A stretch of DNA of 64,000 bases from CBDCYS01 sp965226245 (GTDB lineage Bacteria > Acidobacteriota > Terriglobia > Bryobacterales > UBA6623). The stretch spans positions 1 to 64,000 of the forward strand of contig CBDDCL010000012.1 in NCBI GenBank assembly GCA_965226245.1, written 5' to 3'. A program made the translations under genes and the position numbers. Positions within the stretch are counted from its first letter, which is position 1. The number at the start of each line of letters is the position of its first letter. A model generated the notes under the pieces. The model was not told the origin of the DNA. It ran no database searches and saw nothing but the letters and a program-made list of their open reading frames with translations. Below are positions 26,309 through 35,700 of the stretch, piece after piece.

Positions 26309-27568
26309 ATGCAAGACGGCAAGACGCTGAGCCTGGAGCAGATACGGCAGTTTCTGGAGGCCAGCGATGAAATACGATTCAAGGGCAAAGGGCGTGCCGA
26401 GATCTACGCCTGGGTGGCGCAAACGCTGTGCCGGCAGCGCTACAGCGGGCAAGACCGAGCCGCCAAAGGACTGCTGCGGCAATATCTGGCCAAGATGACG
26501 GGACTGAGCCGGGCGCAGGTCACCCGACTGATCCGCCAATATCGGCAGAGGGGTGAGCTGGTACCTGCCCGCTATCGGCGGCATCGCTTTGCCGGCAAGT
26601 ACACGGCGGCCGATATCGAGCGGCTGGCGGCCGTCGATGAAGCACACGAAACCCTCAGCGGCCCGGCCACGCGCAAGATCCTGCAGCGGGAATATCACAA
26701 GTACCAGCAGAGTGAATATGAGCGGTTGGCGGAGATCTCGGTGGCCCACATCTATCGACTGCGGCGGCACAGGGTGTACCGCCAGCGGCGGCTGCATTTC
26801 ACCAAGACTCGGCCCAGCGCGGTGTCGATCGGCGAGCGGCGGCGGCCCAACCCGCGGGGCCAACCCGGCTACCTGCGAGTGGATACGGTACATCAAGGAG
26901 ATCGCGACGGCGTGAAGGGCGTCTATCACATCAACGCGGTGGATGAAGTGACCCAGTGGCAAGTGGTCGGCGCCACGGCGGCCATTAGCGAAGCCTGGCT
27001 GGAGCCGTTGCTCAAGGCCATGCTGGAGCAGTTCCCCTTTCGCCTGCGCGGCTTCCATTCCGACAACGGCAGCGAGTTCCTCAACGGCACGGTGGAACAA
27101 TTACTGAACAAGCTGCTGATCGAACAGACCAAGTCGCGGCCGAGGCACACCAACGACAACGGCTTGGTGGAATCGAAAAACGGCGCCGTGATCCGCAAGC
27201 ACATGGGGCATACGCACATCGCGGCGCCGCACGCGGCGCGCATCCAGCGCTTCTATCAACAGCACTTCAATCCCTATTTGAACTTCCACCGGCCCTGCGG
27301 ACAACCCGAACTGCTGACCGACGCCAAAGGCAAGCAGAAGCGCGTGTATCGCCACTATCAGACCCCTTGGGAAACCTTCCAGAAGTTGCCGCGGGCCGCC
27401 GACTATCTCAAGCCCGGGCAGGCGATCAAGGCCCTCGACCGTATTGCTCAGGCCGAAAGCGACACTGCGGCGGCGCGGCGGATGCAACAAGCCAAGAGCA
27501 AGCTGTTTGCGAGTTTCGCATCCGCGAACCTGCCGCGCCGCGCGACGGGAGAAGGGCTGCGGAAATGA
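26309..27568 (+). CDS. Integrase/transposase with rve DDE core
   Basis: A 419-aa transposase. N-terminal helix-turn-helix region (YLAKMTGLSRAQVTRLIRQYRQRG, about residues 60-85) is followed by an rve-type catalytic core with RVDTVHQGDRDG, GFHSDNGSEFLN and the late Glu in NDNGLVESKN. These are the three acidic residues of DDE integrases. It belongs to the IS481/IS3-like group of single-ORF transposases. Start at ATG 26309; a TTG four codons earlier is an alternative. Complete. Confidence 0.85.
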   Translation: MQDGKTLSLEQIRQFLEASDEIRFKGKGRAEIYAWVAQTLCRQRYSGQDRAAKGLLRQYLAKMTGLSRAQVTRLIRQYRQRGELVPARYRRHRFAGKYTAADIERLAAVDEAHETLSGPATRKILQREYHKYQQSEYERLAEISVAHIYRLRRHRVYRQRRLHFTKTRPSAVSIGERRRPNPRGQPGYLRVDTVHQGDRDGVKGVYHINAVDEVTQWQVVGATAAISEAWLEPLLKAMLEQFPFRLRGFHSDNGSEFLNGTVEQLLNKLLIEQTKSRPRHTNDNGLVESKNGAVIRKHMGHTHIAAPHAARIQRFYQQHFNPYLNFHRPCGQPELLTDAKGKQKRVYRHYQTPWETFQKLPRAADYLKPGQAIKALDRIAQAESDTAAARRMQQAKSKLFASFASANLPRRATGEGLRK

Positions 27569-27576
27569 CGGGCGAT

Positions 27577-27617
27577 GGGAAACGAGGAAAACCAAAAACC
27601 GGTTTCCCTCGTTTCCC
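27577..27617. terminator. Long hairpin just after the transposase gene
   Basis: GGGAAACGAGGAAAACC (27577-27593) pairs with GGTTTCCCTCGTTTCCC (27601-27617), 16 of 17 positions, with a 7-nt loop. It begins 9 nt after the transposase stop. No T tract follows, so it may be a rho-independent-like stop, an RNA-stabilising stem or an IS structure. The remaining 27618-27953 shows no gene. Confidence 0.45.
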
Positions 27618-27953
27618 AACGCCCTTGGAAATCGCTCCGCGATTCCCACATTCCCACAGCCCCGACGACGATTCTCTCCCCTTCTTAACCAATCCCAGAA
27701 AGGAGCCCAGCGACTCAGTGCTCCCCTGCTTCTCCAGGCTCATCCTTCGATGAGAAAATGCTGCAGGGGCGTCCTCTTGTTGTTTCGCGTGCTCAGTACG
27801 ACGAGAGTCACTGTACCTGTTTTGTACCTGGACCTCGGCGTTTGAGCGTTTTTGGCGACTCTGGCGTTTCGGTTTTCCTAAAGTATTAGGAAATCTGGAG
27901 GGGGCCAGCTGCAAAGGCTCGCGGCTAGGGGTGAATTGCAGTTGTCCACAATG

Positions 27954-28268
27954 TTAGGCCTTCTGCTCGGTCGGCGCGATCTCGGGCTTGCCGTATTTGG
28001 CAAAGAGCATATTGAAGCTCTCGCCGACTAGCGCCTGAAGCGTAGTCCCCTGCTCCACAGCCAGAATCTTGAGCTGGTCGCGAACTTCTTGGGGATAGTG
28101 AACGGTAATGGGTTTGGTCCCTGCCCTGCCCGGCTGCGCAGCTGCGTCCCTGCCAGCCTCGCGCTTTGCAGCTCGTACGGGCTGGGGACCGGCTTTGCGG
28201 CGGGTGCCGCCGCCCGCATCAACGAGTGCTGCTGACAAGTCTGCTTTGCTCATTTGCTGCTTCTCCAT
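27954..28268 (-). CDS. RHH partition/regulator protein (second cassette)
   Basis: A 104-aa protein with a basic, Ala/Arg-rich disordered first half and a C-terminal ribbon-helix-helix region (KPITVHYPQEVRDQLKILAVEQGTTLQALVGESFNMLF). It overlaps the 3' end of the second parA (28219 on), the same plan as at 21.7-22.6 kb. It probably binds the partition site upstream of parA and represses the operon. Confidence 0.7.
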   Translation of the reverse strand: MEKQQMSKADLSAALVDAGGGTRRKAGPQPVRAAKREAGRDAAAQPGRAGTKPITVHYPQEVRDQLKILAVEQGTTLQALVGESFNMLFAKYGKPEIAPTEQKA

Positions 28269-28896
28269 TTCGCCGCTTGGCTAGAAAACTACTTATATAC
28301 TTGTATACTTGTCTGATCTCCTCGGCGGCCTTGCCGCTCGGTTCGTGTTCGAGCGCGGCAAGGCCGCGAACGCCCGAATCACCGAAGGCGGCGCGGTGGC
28401 CGAGGGTAGGGGAGCACACGGGCAGGCCAAAGTCTGTCAGGGCTTGGCGCGTCTGGTCGGCGCGCGCGCCGCGGGCGGGCACAGCGTTGAGGACGACCAG
28501 GACAGGGGTGTGGCCAGCAAGAGCGATCAGATCCCTACTGTTGGGCACGGTTTCCAGGTCGTAAATCTGGGGCCGGCAAGGAATGATGATCAAGTCGGCC
28601 GACCTAGCGGCAGCCAATGCAGATTGTTCGGACCGGGCAGGGGTGTCGATGATCGCCAGCTCAACGCCGCCTTGCCGGGCTTTCTCGAGCGCCTTGGGAA
28701 GCCGGGCGGGCTGAGCGTCGACAACGATCGGGGTATCAGCCTTGCGCCGGTCTGCCCAGTTGCAGGCGGTGGCCTGCGGGTCGAGGTCAATGATGACGGT
28801 CACCTTGGCCACTTGCTCGGCGGCCACGGCCAGCGACAACGCAAGCGTTGTCTTGCCGGTGCCGCCTTTCTGGGCAATCAGAGCGATGGTCAGCAT
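28219..28896 (-). CDS. parA: ParA family partition ATPase
   Basis: A 225-aa ParA. The deviant Walker A KGGTGKTT is at residues 9-16 (MLTIALIAQKGGTGKTT), the A' motif VIIDLDPQATACNWADRR follows, and Walker B is LAIIDTPAR. It drives plasmid segregation with the RHH protein. The ATG at 28896 is chosen because it begins directly with the conserved strand; the longer open frame upstream has no matching residues. It appears intact, unlike the first parA. Confidence 0.88.
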   Translation of the reverse strand: MLTIALIAQKGGTGKTTLALSLAVAAEQVAKVTVIIDLDPQATACNWADRRKADTPIVVDAQPARLPKALEKARQGGVELAIIDTPARSEQSALAAARSADLIIIPCRPQIYDLETVPNSRDLIALAGHTPVLVVLNAVPARGARADQTRQALTDFGLPVCSPTLGHRAAFGDSGVRGLAALEHEPSGKAAEEIRQVYKYISSFLAKRRNGEAANEQSRLVSSTR

Positions 28897-28925
28897 GTGC
28901 CGGCTTCCGAGAAGTATACTTGTAG

Positions 28926-28968
28926 ACTTTACTTCTGTCAGGGTTGTAGAAAACCCTACCAGTAAAGT
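28926..28968. promoter_or_regulatory. Nested inverted repeats upstream of parA, candidate parS
   Basis: ACTTTACT (28926-28933) pairs with AGTAAAGT (28961-28968), and inside it AGGGTT (28940-28945) pairs with AACCCT (28952-28957), all with the same centre. The palindrome AAGTATACTT (28912-28921) lies just downstream toward parA. Such clustered symmetry upstream of a parA operon suits a centromere/operator. Confidence 0.5.
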
Positions 28969-29138
28969 GTGCGACAGGTAGAGGGCAAAAAACAAGAGGG
29001 CAGGGAAATATTTTTCTCAGATCACGGACGGGCGGTGCCTTCGCTGCTCATACTGCCGATGTTGCCAAAGTCGTCACCTTGCCCTTCTCGACGCAGCAGG
29101 TTTCATTGATGGCAGGCGTATTACGGCTGTTTTCTTTA

Positions 29139-29640
29139 AGATCGAAATCCGTTCCACGATGTTGCGCGTGACCTTCTTGTACCGCCGGTTATAGAGCCGG
29201 GTGGTGCGCGGGTCGGCGTGGCCTGCGAACGGCACGCCCTGGCTGAGCAGGTCGGTGATGACGGCGGCGCGGAAGGAGTGGGGCGAACGCGTCGGGGCAG
29301 GGAACCGTCCTTGAGGCGGCGCTTCATCATGTGGCTGATGTCGTTGGCGTGGAGGGCGTTGTGGGTGAGCTGGCTGATCTTGCTGATCGCCGTGTGGGAC
29401 AGAGGGGTATCGTTGGGTGCCTCTTGCAGGCCTGCCGCCTCGAGGTAGTCAGCGAGGGCTTGCTGCAGGTCGCCCCGGCCGGGGATCTGGCTGGCCTGCG
29501 GGACGGAGATTTCCGGAGTCTTGCCCTCAAGGGATGGCGTGGCGGCCGCCTTGCACCGAGAGCGCGGGGTTGAGCAGGATGCCTTCGCGTCGCACGATGG
29601 CGGGCAAGGCTGTCGCCCTGGCGGGTGTTTTGGGGAGGGG
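29139..29640 (-). pseudogene. Tyrosine recombinase/integrase, C-terminal, frameshifted
   Basis: Read on the minus strand, the parts are LLNPALSVQGGRHAIP, then (after a slip near 29537) EGKTPEISVPQASQIPG, then LSHTAISKISQLTHNALHAND with MMKRRLKDGSLP, and (after a slip near 29300) PHSFRAAVITDLLSQGVPF, GHADPRTTRLYNRR. The last holds the Arg, His and Tyr of tyrosine recombinases. At least two frameshifts, and possibly a small deletion before GHAD, make it dead. It is a remnant of an integrase of a plasmid or island. Confidence 0.7.
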
Positions 29641-30129
29641 AACCAGGGCTTGGGAAAATGGTCGGGGGTAGTTGGTCATGAGGACCTGCTGACAATATGA
29701 ATGATAATATCCTTTATCATGCATGATAAACTCCCCCTCCCGCCGCTCCCCGGCAGGCCATAATGCCGGATCGCTCCCTAACATGTAGTAGAGCAGGAGC
29801 TTCCCCCAGGCCCTCCCAACCAGCCTGGTTTCATGGACTTGAAGAAATTTTTTACACTGTTGCAGGGTATCGAAGCCACTCACCTCGACCGTACGCGCCG
29901 TCAGATGACGGCGCACGATGTGGGGGAGTGGCCGGTGGAGGATCTTCCGAAACCATCACGCTTGGGCCCGGATAGCTGCGGATCGTATTTGACGGGGCAC
30001 TGGACCTGGCGGCCCGGATGCTGGAGCTGTCCCAGGCAATGACGAATAATTGGATGACCGTTAAGCGGTGTTTGGAGGAGGGTCCGCCGCCATCATCGGT
30101 GCGCCAAGCGCGGCCGAGATCGCGACCAT
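29641..30129. other. Decayed region, no supported gene
   Basis: Open frames exist on both strands (for example plus 29833-30042, minus 29852-30133), but none has a start signal or a recognisable domain. The phrase LRIVFDGALDLAARMLELSQAM on the plus strand (about 29979-30043) could be a remnant of a coding region. Confidence 0.35.
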
Positions 30130-30423
30130 TCATGGTTCGTCGCGCCGAGTCTTTTGCCGCAGGAGCGGCTCCAGGTCTACCACCTTCCCGCCCCGGCGAA
30201 CCTCCGGCAACGACTCGCGCCCTTCTGCTTGTGCAAGGTTCTTAATATCGAGCCGCTGAAGTTCGCACTTGAGACGAAAGGTCTCCCGCTCGGCCTTGAT
30301 CGCTGCCTTCAGCGCAGGTGCTTTCGGCGTCAGTTCCCGCCGCAACTTGAAGGCAACCTCGGTCAGTCCAGCGTGGGCCTCGGATACCGCTCCGACCAGG
30401 TGCTGTCGTTCGTCTTCGGTCAT
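30130..30423 (-). CDS. Small hypothetical helical protein
   Basis: A 97-aa protein from ATG 30423. It is strongly helical and charged (MTEDERQHLVGAVSEAHAGL, then KAAIKAERETFRLKCELQRLDIKNLAQAEG). The upstream frame is open but lacks sense. I see no Shine-Dalgarno site and no family, so the start is a guess. Confidence 0.35.
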   Translation of the reverse strand: MTEDERQHLVGAVSEAHAGLTEVAFKLRRELTPKAPALKAAIKAERETFRLKCELQRLDIKNLAQAEGRESLPEVRRGGKVVDLEPLLRQKTRRDEP

Positions 30424-30436
30424 GTTCGCCAGAATG

Positions 30437-30725
30437 GTACAAAGTGGGGTATCCACTTCATTCAGGTACACCCTATGGGTTGTGGCCTCGCGGCTCCGGA
30501 ACAGGAATGTGAGATTGCGAGAATCGTGCGAGTGGCCGCCAAGCCGACCCACACGCGAATTCATTGCGGTGGCAGCCTTCGGGCGGCAACTCCGAGAATC
30601 GGACGCGCTACGCAGCCCCACGCCGCGCCAGAGCAGTAACCTCGGGATTCGCTTCTTGGTAGATGCTTTCGCGCGACCACAACATCTTGTGGCTGCCTGA
30701 GTCAAATGGATACCCCACTTGGTAC
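30437..30725. repeat. Terminal-inverted-repeat-bounded segment (MITE-like)
   Basis: GTACAAAGTGGGGTATCCA (30437-30455) and TGGATACCCCACTTGGTAC (30707-30725) are reverse complements at 18 of 19 positions and bound 289 bp with no supported gene. That is the form of a non-autonomous transposable element or an IS remnant. The right arm is about 100 bp upstream of the membrane-protein gene. Confidence 0.5.
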
Positions 30726-30827
30726 AAAACTAAGGATACTACCGCCAATTGACCTTGCGGTGCATCGACATCCCCCCTACTCTAATCTTTCGCTCCAGGG
30801 GGTCGGCTCTTGGCATGGAGGAGTGAA

Positions 30828-31310
30828 TTGGATACTGAAAATTCCCCGTTCGAATTGAAGGAAAGGGCCGATCCTGCAAGAGCTTCCGCTTCTTCTCGAT
30901 GGAGTTACTGGAAGACGCCGGTGCTGTTCGGCATCGGATTCTGTGTCTTGCAACTCCTGGTCGCGCTAGCCCGATTCGGCTCCATGGATTCTTGGAATCC
31001 AGCGGAATTGCTGTTTGCGATTCCGGCCATACTGTCCGGACTGATCCTGTTCTTTCTGGGCGGCTTGCTGATCGGGTTGCTGGCCCAACGCCTCCTGAGA
31101 GGAGTTGTCGGATCCTGGCGCAGAGGGTTATGGGTTGCAATGGCAGTGGCGACTCCGTTTGCCGTACTGTTCAGTCTTGTCGGCGGATTGCTCGGCCCCC
31201 ATATGGTGGTTATAGGTGCTCTCTTTCCGTATCTGCTCCTGGTCGGAATCCCGCTGTTGATCCGGCAATTCGTGCAGCGTCTCCGAAGTCCGCCCAGACC
31301 GGAGCAGTGA
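30828..31310 (+). CDS. Small integral membrane protein
   Basis: A protein of about 160 residues with four membrane helices (YWKTPVLFGIGFCVLQLLVAL, LLFAIPAILSGLILFFLGG and two more) and a basic C-terminus. A GGAGGAG Shine-Dalgarno site (30817-30823) precedes a TTG start at 30828, which I prefer over the longer frame from 30810. No family recognised. It lies 226 bp before brxA and reads the same way; a role as an accessory of the BREX locus is possible but unproven. Confidence 0.55.
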   Translation: MDTENSPFELKERADPARASASSRWSYWKTPVLFGIGFCVLQLLVALARFGSMDSWNPAELLFAIPAILSGLILFFLGGLLIGLLAQRLLRGVVGSWRRGLWVAMAVATPFAVLFSLVGGLLGPHMVVIGALFPYLLLVGIPLLIRQFVQRLRSPPRPEQ

Positions 31311-31536
31311 TATCCGCGCCAGTACCGATACCAGGGTACCGACCAGATTCGTGGTAGAGTCGACGACTGGCGCGGTGGTGGTAGGCAGAGGGGGTAGCTG
31401 TTCCCGGCGGCTTTCGCCGATGCCCGTGCCTCATTCCTCGCCGTGGCTCCGTTTCCAGCCGCCGCTACTGAAGCCTGGAAGGACCAAGGGAACGCGACTG
31501 GCCGGATGTGTATATCTTCAAGAGGAGGAGACGAAT

Positions 31537-32160
31537 ATTCGACGTACGAACAGGGACCGGCCCGACGCCGTACGCTATCGCGCAACTATTGCTGCGGGGT
31601 CCCTGAAAGTCGCCGAGAGCCGCGCCATCGCGGATCTATTGTTGCGGGGTGTTAACGCCCATGACTGGCGCGCTGAGGTGGTGGAGAAAAACGTTCTCCA
31701 GATTAGAAGCCCGAAAACAGCAGCGCGGGTGGCCCAACTGCTCCGCGCCCGCCTCGAACTAATGCAGCCTGTGCTTTGGGAAATGGTCCGTGATGGTTCG
31801 GCCCTGCTTGCAACTCACGCCTGCCTCGCCGCTGCTGTGAAACACAGCCCTCTACTCGGTGACTTTCTGGATATAGCGGTGCGTGAGCAGTACCGGCTAT
31901 TCCGTCCGGCCATCTCCAATCCAATTTGGGAGCATTTTATCGAGGATTGCCGCAACCGTGACACTGGCATGGCGGATTGGAGCGAATCGACAGTAGCGCG
32001 CTTACGTTCGACTGTGTTCGCGATCCTCGCGCAGGTCGGCTACGTCGAGAACACACTCACCCTCAAGTTGCAAACGGTCCATGTTGCCAGGGAAGTGCTG
32101 AACTACCTGCACGAGCGGGACGAAAAGTACGTGCTCCGCTGCATCGGGGTTCGACCATGA
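31537..32160 (+). CDS. brxA: BREX protein BrxA (DUF1819)
   Basis: A 207-aa protein with the BrxA/DUF1819 pattern: YRATIAAGSLKVAESRAIADLLL near the start, then VLQIRSPKTAARVAQLLRARLELM and later HLAAAVKHSPLLGDFL-like helices. BrxA is a small DNA-binding protein of type 1 BREX. The frame is open far upstream, but family length and an AGGAGG at 31523-31528 point to the ATT at 31537 as start; ATT is a rare initiation codon. The longer frame begins at GTG 31351. It is coupled to brxB by ATGA overlap. Confidence 0.8.
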   Translation: MRRTNRDRPDAVRYRATIAAGSLKVAESRAIADLLLRGVNAHDWRAEVVEKNVLQIRSPKTAARVAQLLRARLELMQPVLWEMVRDGSALLATHACLAAAVKHSPLLGDFLDIAVREQYRLFRPAISNPIWEHFIEDCRNRDTGMADWSESTVARLRSTVFAILAQVGYVENTLTLKLQTVHVAREVLNYLHERDEKYVLRCIGVRP

Positions 32161-32765
32161 ATGACCCGCTGACCCATCGGCTCAACCAGATCCTTCCAAA
32201 GCTCACATCGGACGATTTCCTCAGCGCCCGTGGCATTGGCAATGAGATCGCCTTCTACATCTTCGACTATGCGCCGGAGGATGAGTTGCGCATCCGCGAA
32301 CACATCCGATTCCTCGTGGATCACCTGCCAAAGAACAGGTCCGGTCTGCGTGTGGCCCACGTCAACCTCTTCGACTTCCTGATCCATTACCTCAAGGAGC
32401 GCAACCTGCTGGAGAAGTCGTTCCGGTTGCAGCGCGAGAAGGGCAACGACGCGCTTCTCAAGGCATTGAAGGGCATCCTGCATGAGGAAAAGATCGCCCA
32501 ACGTTTTGCCGGCATCGCAAAGCCCGCGGAGCATGACCTCGTTTTAATATCCGGGATCGGCAGTGTGTATCCGCTACTCCGATCGCATACCTTGCTCAGC
32601 AATCTGCACGCCATCATGGGGCAGACGCCCCTGGTTATGTTCTACCCCGGAAGATATGACACGCAGACATTACGGCTCTTTGGCAAGACCGGCCTGGCCG
32701 GTGGTTCCACCGAGGAACGCAAGAAGAAAACAAACTACTATCGGGCCTTCAGGCTGATTGATTAA
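32157..32765 (+). CDS. brxB: BREX protein BrxB (DUF1788)
   Basis: A 202-aa protein. ATG 32157 overlaps the brxA stop. It shows the DUF1788 block: FDFLIHYLKERNLLEKSF at mid-protein, LVLISGIGSVYPLLRSHTLLSNLH, and TPLVMFYPGRYDTQTLRLFG at the C-terminal end. BrxB is essential for type 1 BREX immunity and methylation, although its reaction is unknown. Length is normal. It precedes brxC by 13 nt. Confidence 0.88.
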   Translation: MNDPLTHRLNQILPKLTSDDFLSARGIGNEIAFYIFDYAPEDELRIREHIRFLVDHLPKNRSGLRVAHVNLFDFLIHYLKERNLLEKSFRLQREKGNDALLKALKGILHEEKIAQRFAGIAKPAEHDLVLISGIGSVYPLLRSHTLLSNLHAIMGQTPLVMFYPGRYDTQTLRLFGKTGLAGGSTEERKKKTNYYRAFRLID

Positions 32766-32778
32766 AGCGGGAGCACTG

Positions 32779-35700
32779 ATGCGCATTCAGAACCTATTCC
32801 AGAAGGACATTTTCCGGCCCATCAATGGCGTCGTAAAAGCCGATCAGCTGGACGAATCATCGGTCTGGCAAGAGTTGGAGGAGTTCGTCGTCACAAAGGA
32901 ACTGGATCAACACCTTCGGCGCTTCTTCTCCAGCTACTGCGAAGCGATGGACAAGACCGGGGACCCGGATGTTGCAGGAAGGATCGGGGTCTGGGTCTCA
33001 GGCTTTTTTGGATCCGGTAAATCCCATTTTCTCAAGGTGCTGTCCTATCTGCTCAATAACGAGACCCATACGCACGATGGCCAGACCCGGCGGGCCGTCG
33101 AGTTCTTCGATCCAAAAATCAAGGACGCAATGCTGCTCGGGGACATCAAGCGCGCGGTCGCATCCCATACCGATGTCATTCTGTTCAATATCGACAACAA
33201 GGCGGACAACAAGGCCGGGCGCGATGCCATCTTGGCGGTGTTTCTCAAAGTGCTGAACGAGTTGGCGGGCTACAGTGGCGATCACCCGCATATCGCCCAC
33301 ATGGAGCGTTATCTCGAAGGTAAGGGCAGGCTTGGGATCTTTCACGATGCCTATCGGACAATGACCAGCACTCACTGGACCGAGGAACGCGACGCCTACG
33401 CGTTCAATCGGGACGAGGTCATCAAGGCACTGGCCCATACCCTGCGCCAGAGTGAACAATCCTGCGAAAAATGGATTGACGGGGCCGAGGACAACTTCGC
33501 CCTGACCATCGAGAACTTCTGTAAATGGGTCCAGGACTATCTCGACAGCAGGGGAGAGGACCACCGCATCGTCTTTCTCGTTGACGAGGTCGGGCAGTTC
33601 ATCGGCACCGATCCCCACCTGATGCTCAATCTGCAAACCATCACCGAAGAACTGGGCACCGTCTGTATGGGCCGGGCTTGGGTCGTCGTCACGTCGCAGG
33701 AGGACATCGATGCAGTGCTCGGTGAGATGCAGGGAACCCGCGCCAACGACTTTTCCAAGATTCAGGGTCGGTTCCGCACCCGCCTGTCGCTGTCCAGCGC
33801 CAATGTGGATGAGGTCATTCAGCAACGCCTGCTTGCCAAGCGGGAAGAAGTACGGGCCGACCTGAAGGCGGAGTACGCCAAACAGGGTGACATCCTTAAG
33901 AATCAACTGTCCTTCAAGGATGTCGGCACGACCTTCCCGCAGTTCAGGGATGCGGATGATTTCGTGCGGGATTATCCCTTCGCGCCCTACCAGTTCAAGC
34001 TGCTCCAGAAGATTTTCGAGTCGATCCGCAAGGCGGGAGCCACCGGGCTCCATCTGGCCCAGGGGGAGCGCTCCTTGCTGGACGCCTTCCAGCATGCGGG
34101 GCAGTCCGTGTCCAACATGGAAGTGGGCATTCTGGTCCCGCTGTATCGCTTTTACCCTTCCATTGAGAGCTTCCTCGACACCACCGTCAAACGCACCATC
34201 GACCAGGCCAGAGACAATGCGAGTCTGGAAGACTTTGACACCCGACTCCTCAAAGTGCTTTTTCTCATCCGCTACGTCGATGAAGTCAAAGGCAATGTCG
34301 ATAACCTTGTCACCCTGTGCCTTGATCAGATCGACGCAGACCGCTTGGCGTTGCGAAAAAACATCGAGGCCTGTCTTCAGCGATTGGAGCGGGAAACGCT
34401 CGTCAACCGCAGCGGCGACACTTACTTCTTCCTGACCAGTGAAGAGCGCGACATCAATCGCGAAATCAAGAACGTCGAATTGAGCAGTGCGGAGGAGGCC
34501 AAACTTCTGGGCGAACTCGTCTTTGACGATGTGCTGAAAGGTCAGCGCAAGCACCGCTTCAGCACCAACAAGATGGATTTCAGCTTCAACCGTACTTGCG
34601 ACGCGTATCCGGTCGGCAATCGTACCGAGGGTGGGCTCATCGTCTCGATTCTTACGCCGCTGGCCGATGACTACGAGTCTTATCAGGACGGCAAGTGCGT
34701 GTTGGATAGCGGCCAGGATGGCGGGCAAGTTCTCATCCGAGTGCGGGACGACAAGAGTCTGGGGCGCGAGCTGCGCACGCTGTTACGGACGGACAAATAC
34801 ATTCGGACGAAGGATGACGGCACCCTGCCGCCAACTACGAAACGGATACACCGAGACCTGGCTGACGAGAATCGCATTCGACGCGAACGCCTGACCAGCC
34901 TACTCGGCGAGATGCTGGCGGCCGCCAGCTACTTTGTGGCGGGGCAGCGGCTGGAGGTTGTCGGCAGTGTCCCCCAGGCAGCCCTGAGTGAGGCGATGGA
35001 ATACCTCATCCAGAACACCTTCACCAAGATGAGCTATCTCAAAACGCTTCGCGACGATCCGCTCAAGGAGATCCAGGCCGTTCTACGCAGCAATGCTATT
35101 GGACAACACAACCTCGGCATGGATATGCCCCAGGGCAATCCACAGGCCACTGAAGACCTCCGCGGTTACATCGAGCTTTGCACGAAGACCAGCCGACAGG
35201 TTGTGTTGTTCGACATGCTCACCGCGCGCTACGCCAATCGTCCATATGGCTGGCCTGAGTTTGAGGTGATTCTTCTGCTGGCCAGGCTCTACATGGCCGG
35301 CGAAGTGCAATTCGTCTCAGGCGGTGCGGCAATCCCGAAGGGCAAGCTATACGAAGCGCTCACGTCACGGCACAAATGGCGAAACATCACTGTCGTCCAG
35401 CGGGCTACGTCCAAGCCCGAGGATGTGAAGAAGGCTAGGGAACTCGGACGGGACGTATTCTCGGAGATGGGGCCGGAGGGCGAAGACGCCCTATTCGAGT
35501 TCCTGAAGGGCAGGCTCGAAGGCTGGCGCGAGAAGTTGAGCCGGTATCGTGACATGGCGGATACCGGCAGTTACCCCGGAGCCGAGGATATCGCAGACAG
35601 CCTCAGCCTTTTAAATACGCTTGTGGCTCCCGAGGACAGCAATAGGTTCCTGGCGCAGGTCAATGAGCGCGGAAGCGACCTGCGGGACGTCGCCGACAGG

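Larger units (their letters stand above)
26221..27745 (+). mobile_element. IS481-like insertion element with repeat ends
   Basis: The left end has two direct repeats of CAAGATGAGCCTGAAGG (26221-26237 and 26256-26272). The right side holds the inverted core CAGGCTCATC (27735-27744). The transposase gene lies between. The stretch 26003-26220 upstream of it is gene-free. Confidence 0.6.

Noticed and set aside
28285..28312. GTATACTT repeats inside the end of the second parA, as operator of the RHH gene
   Set aside because: They lie in coding sequence (QVYKYISS) and may be chance; I list only the repeats upstream of parA.
32998..34728. 576-aa minus-strand frame opposite brxC
   Set aside because: The BrxC protein on the plus strand has a clear P-loop and fits the operon; the opposite frame has no recognisable motif.
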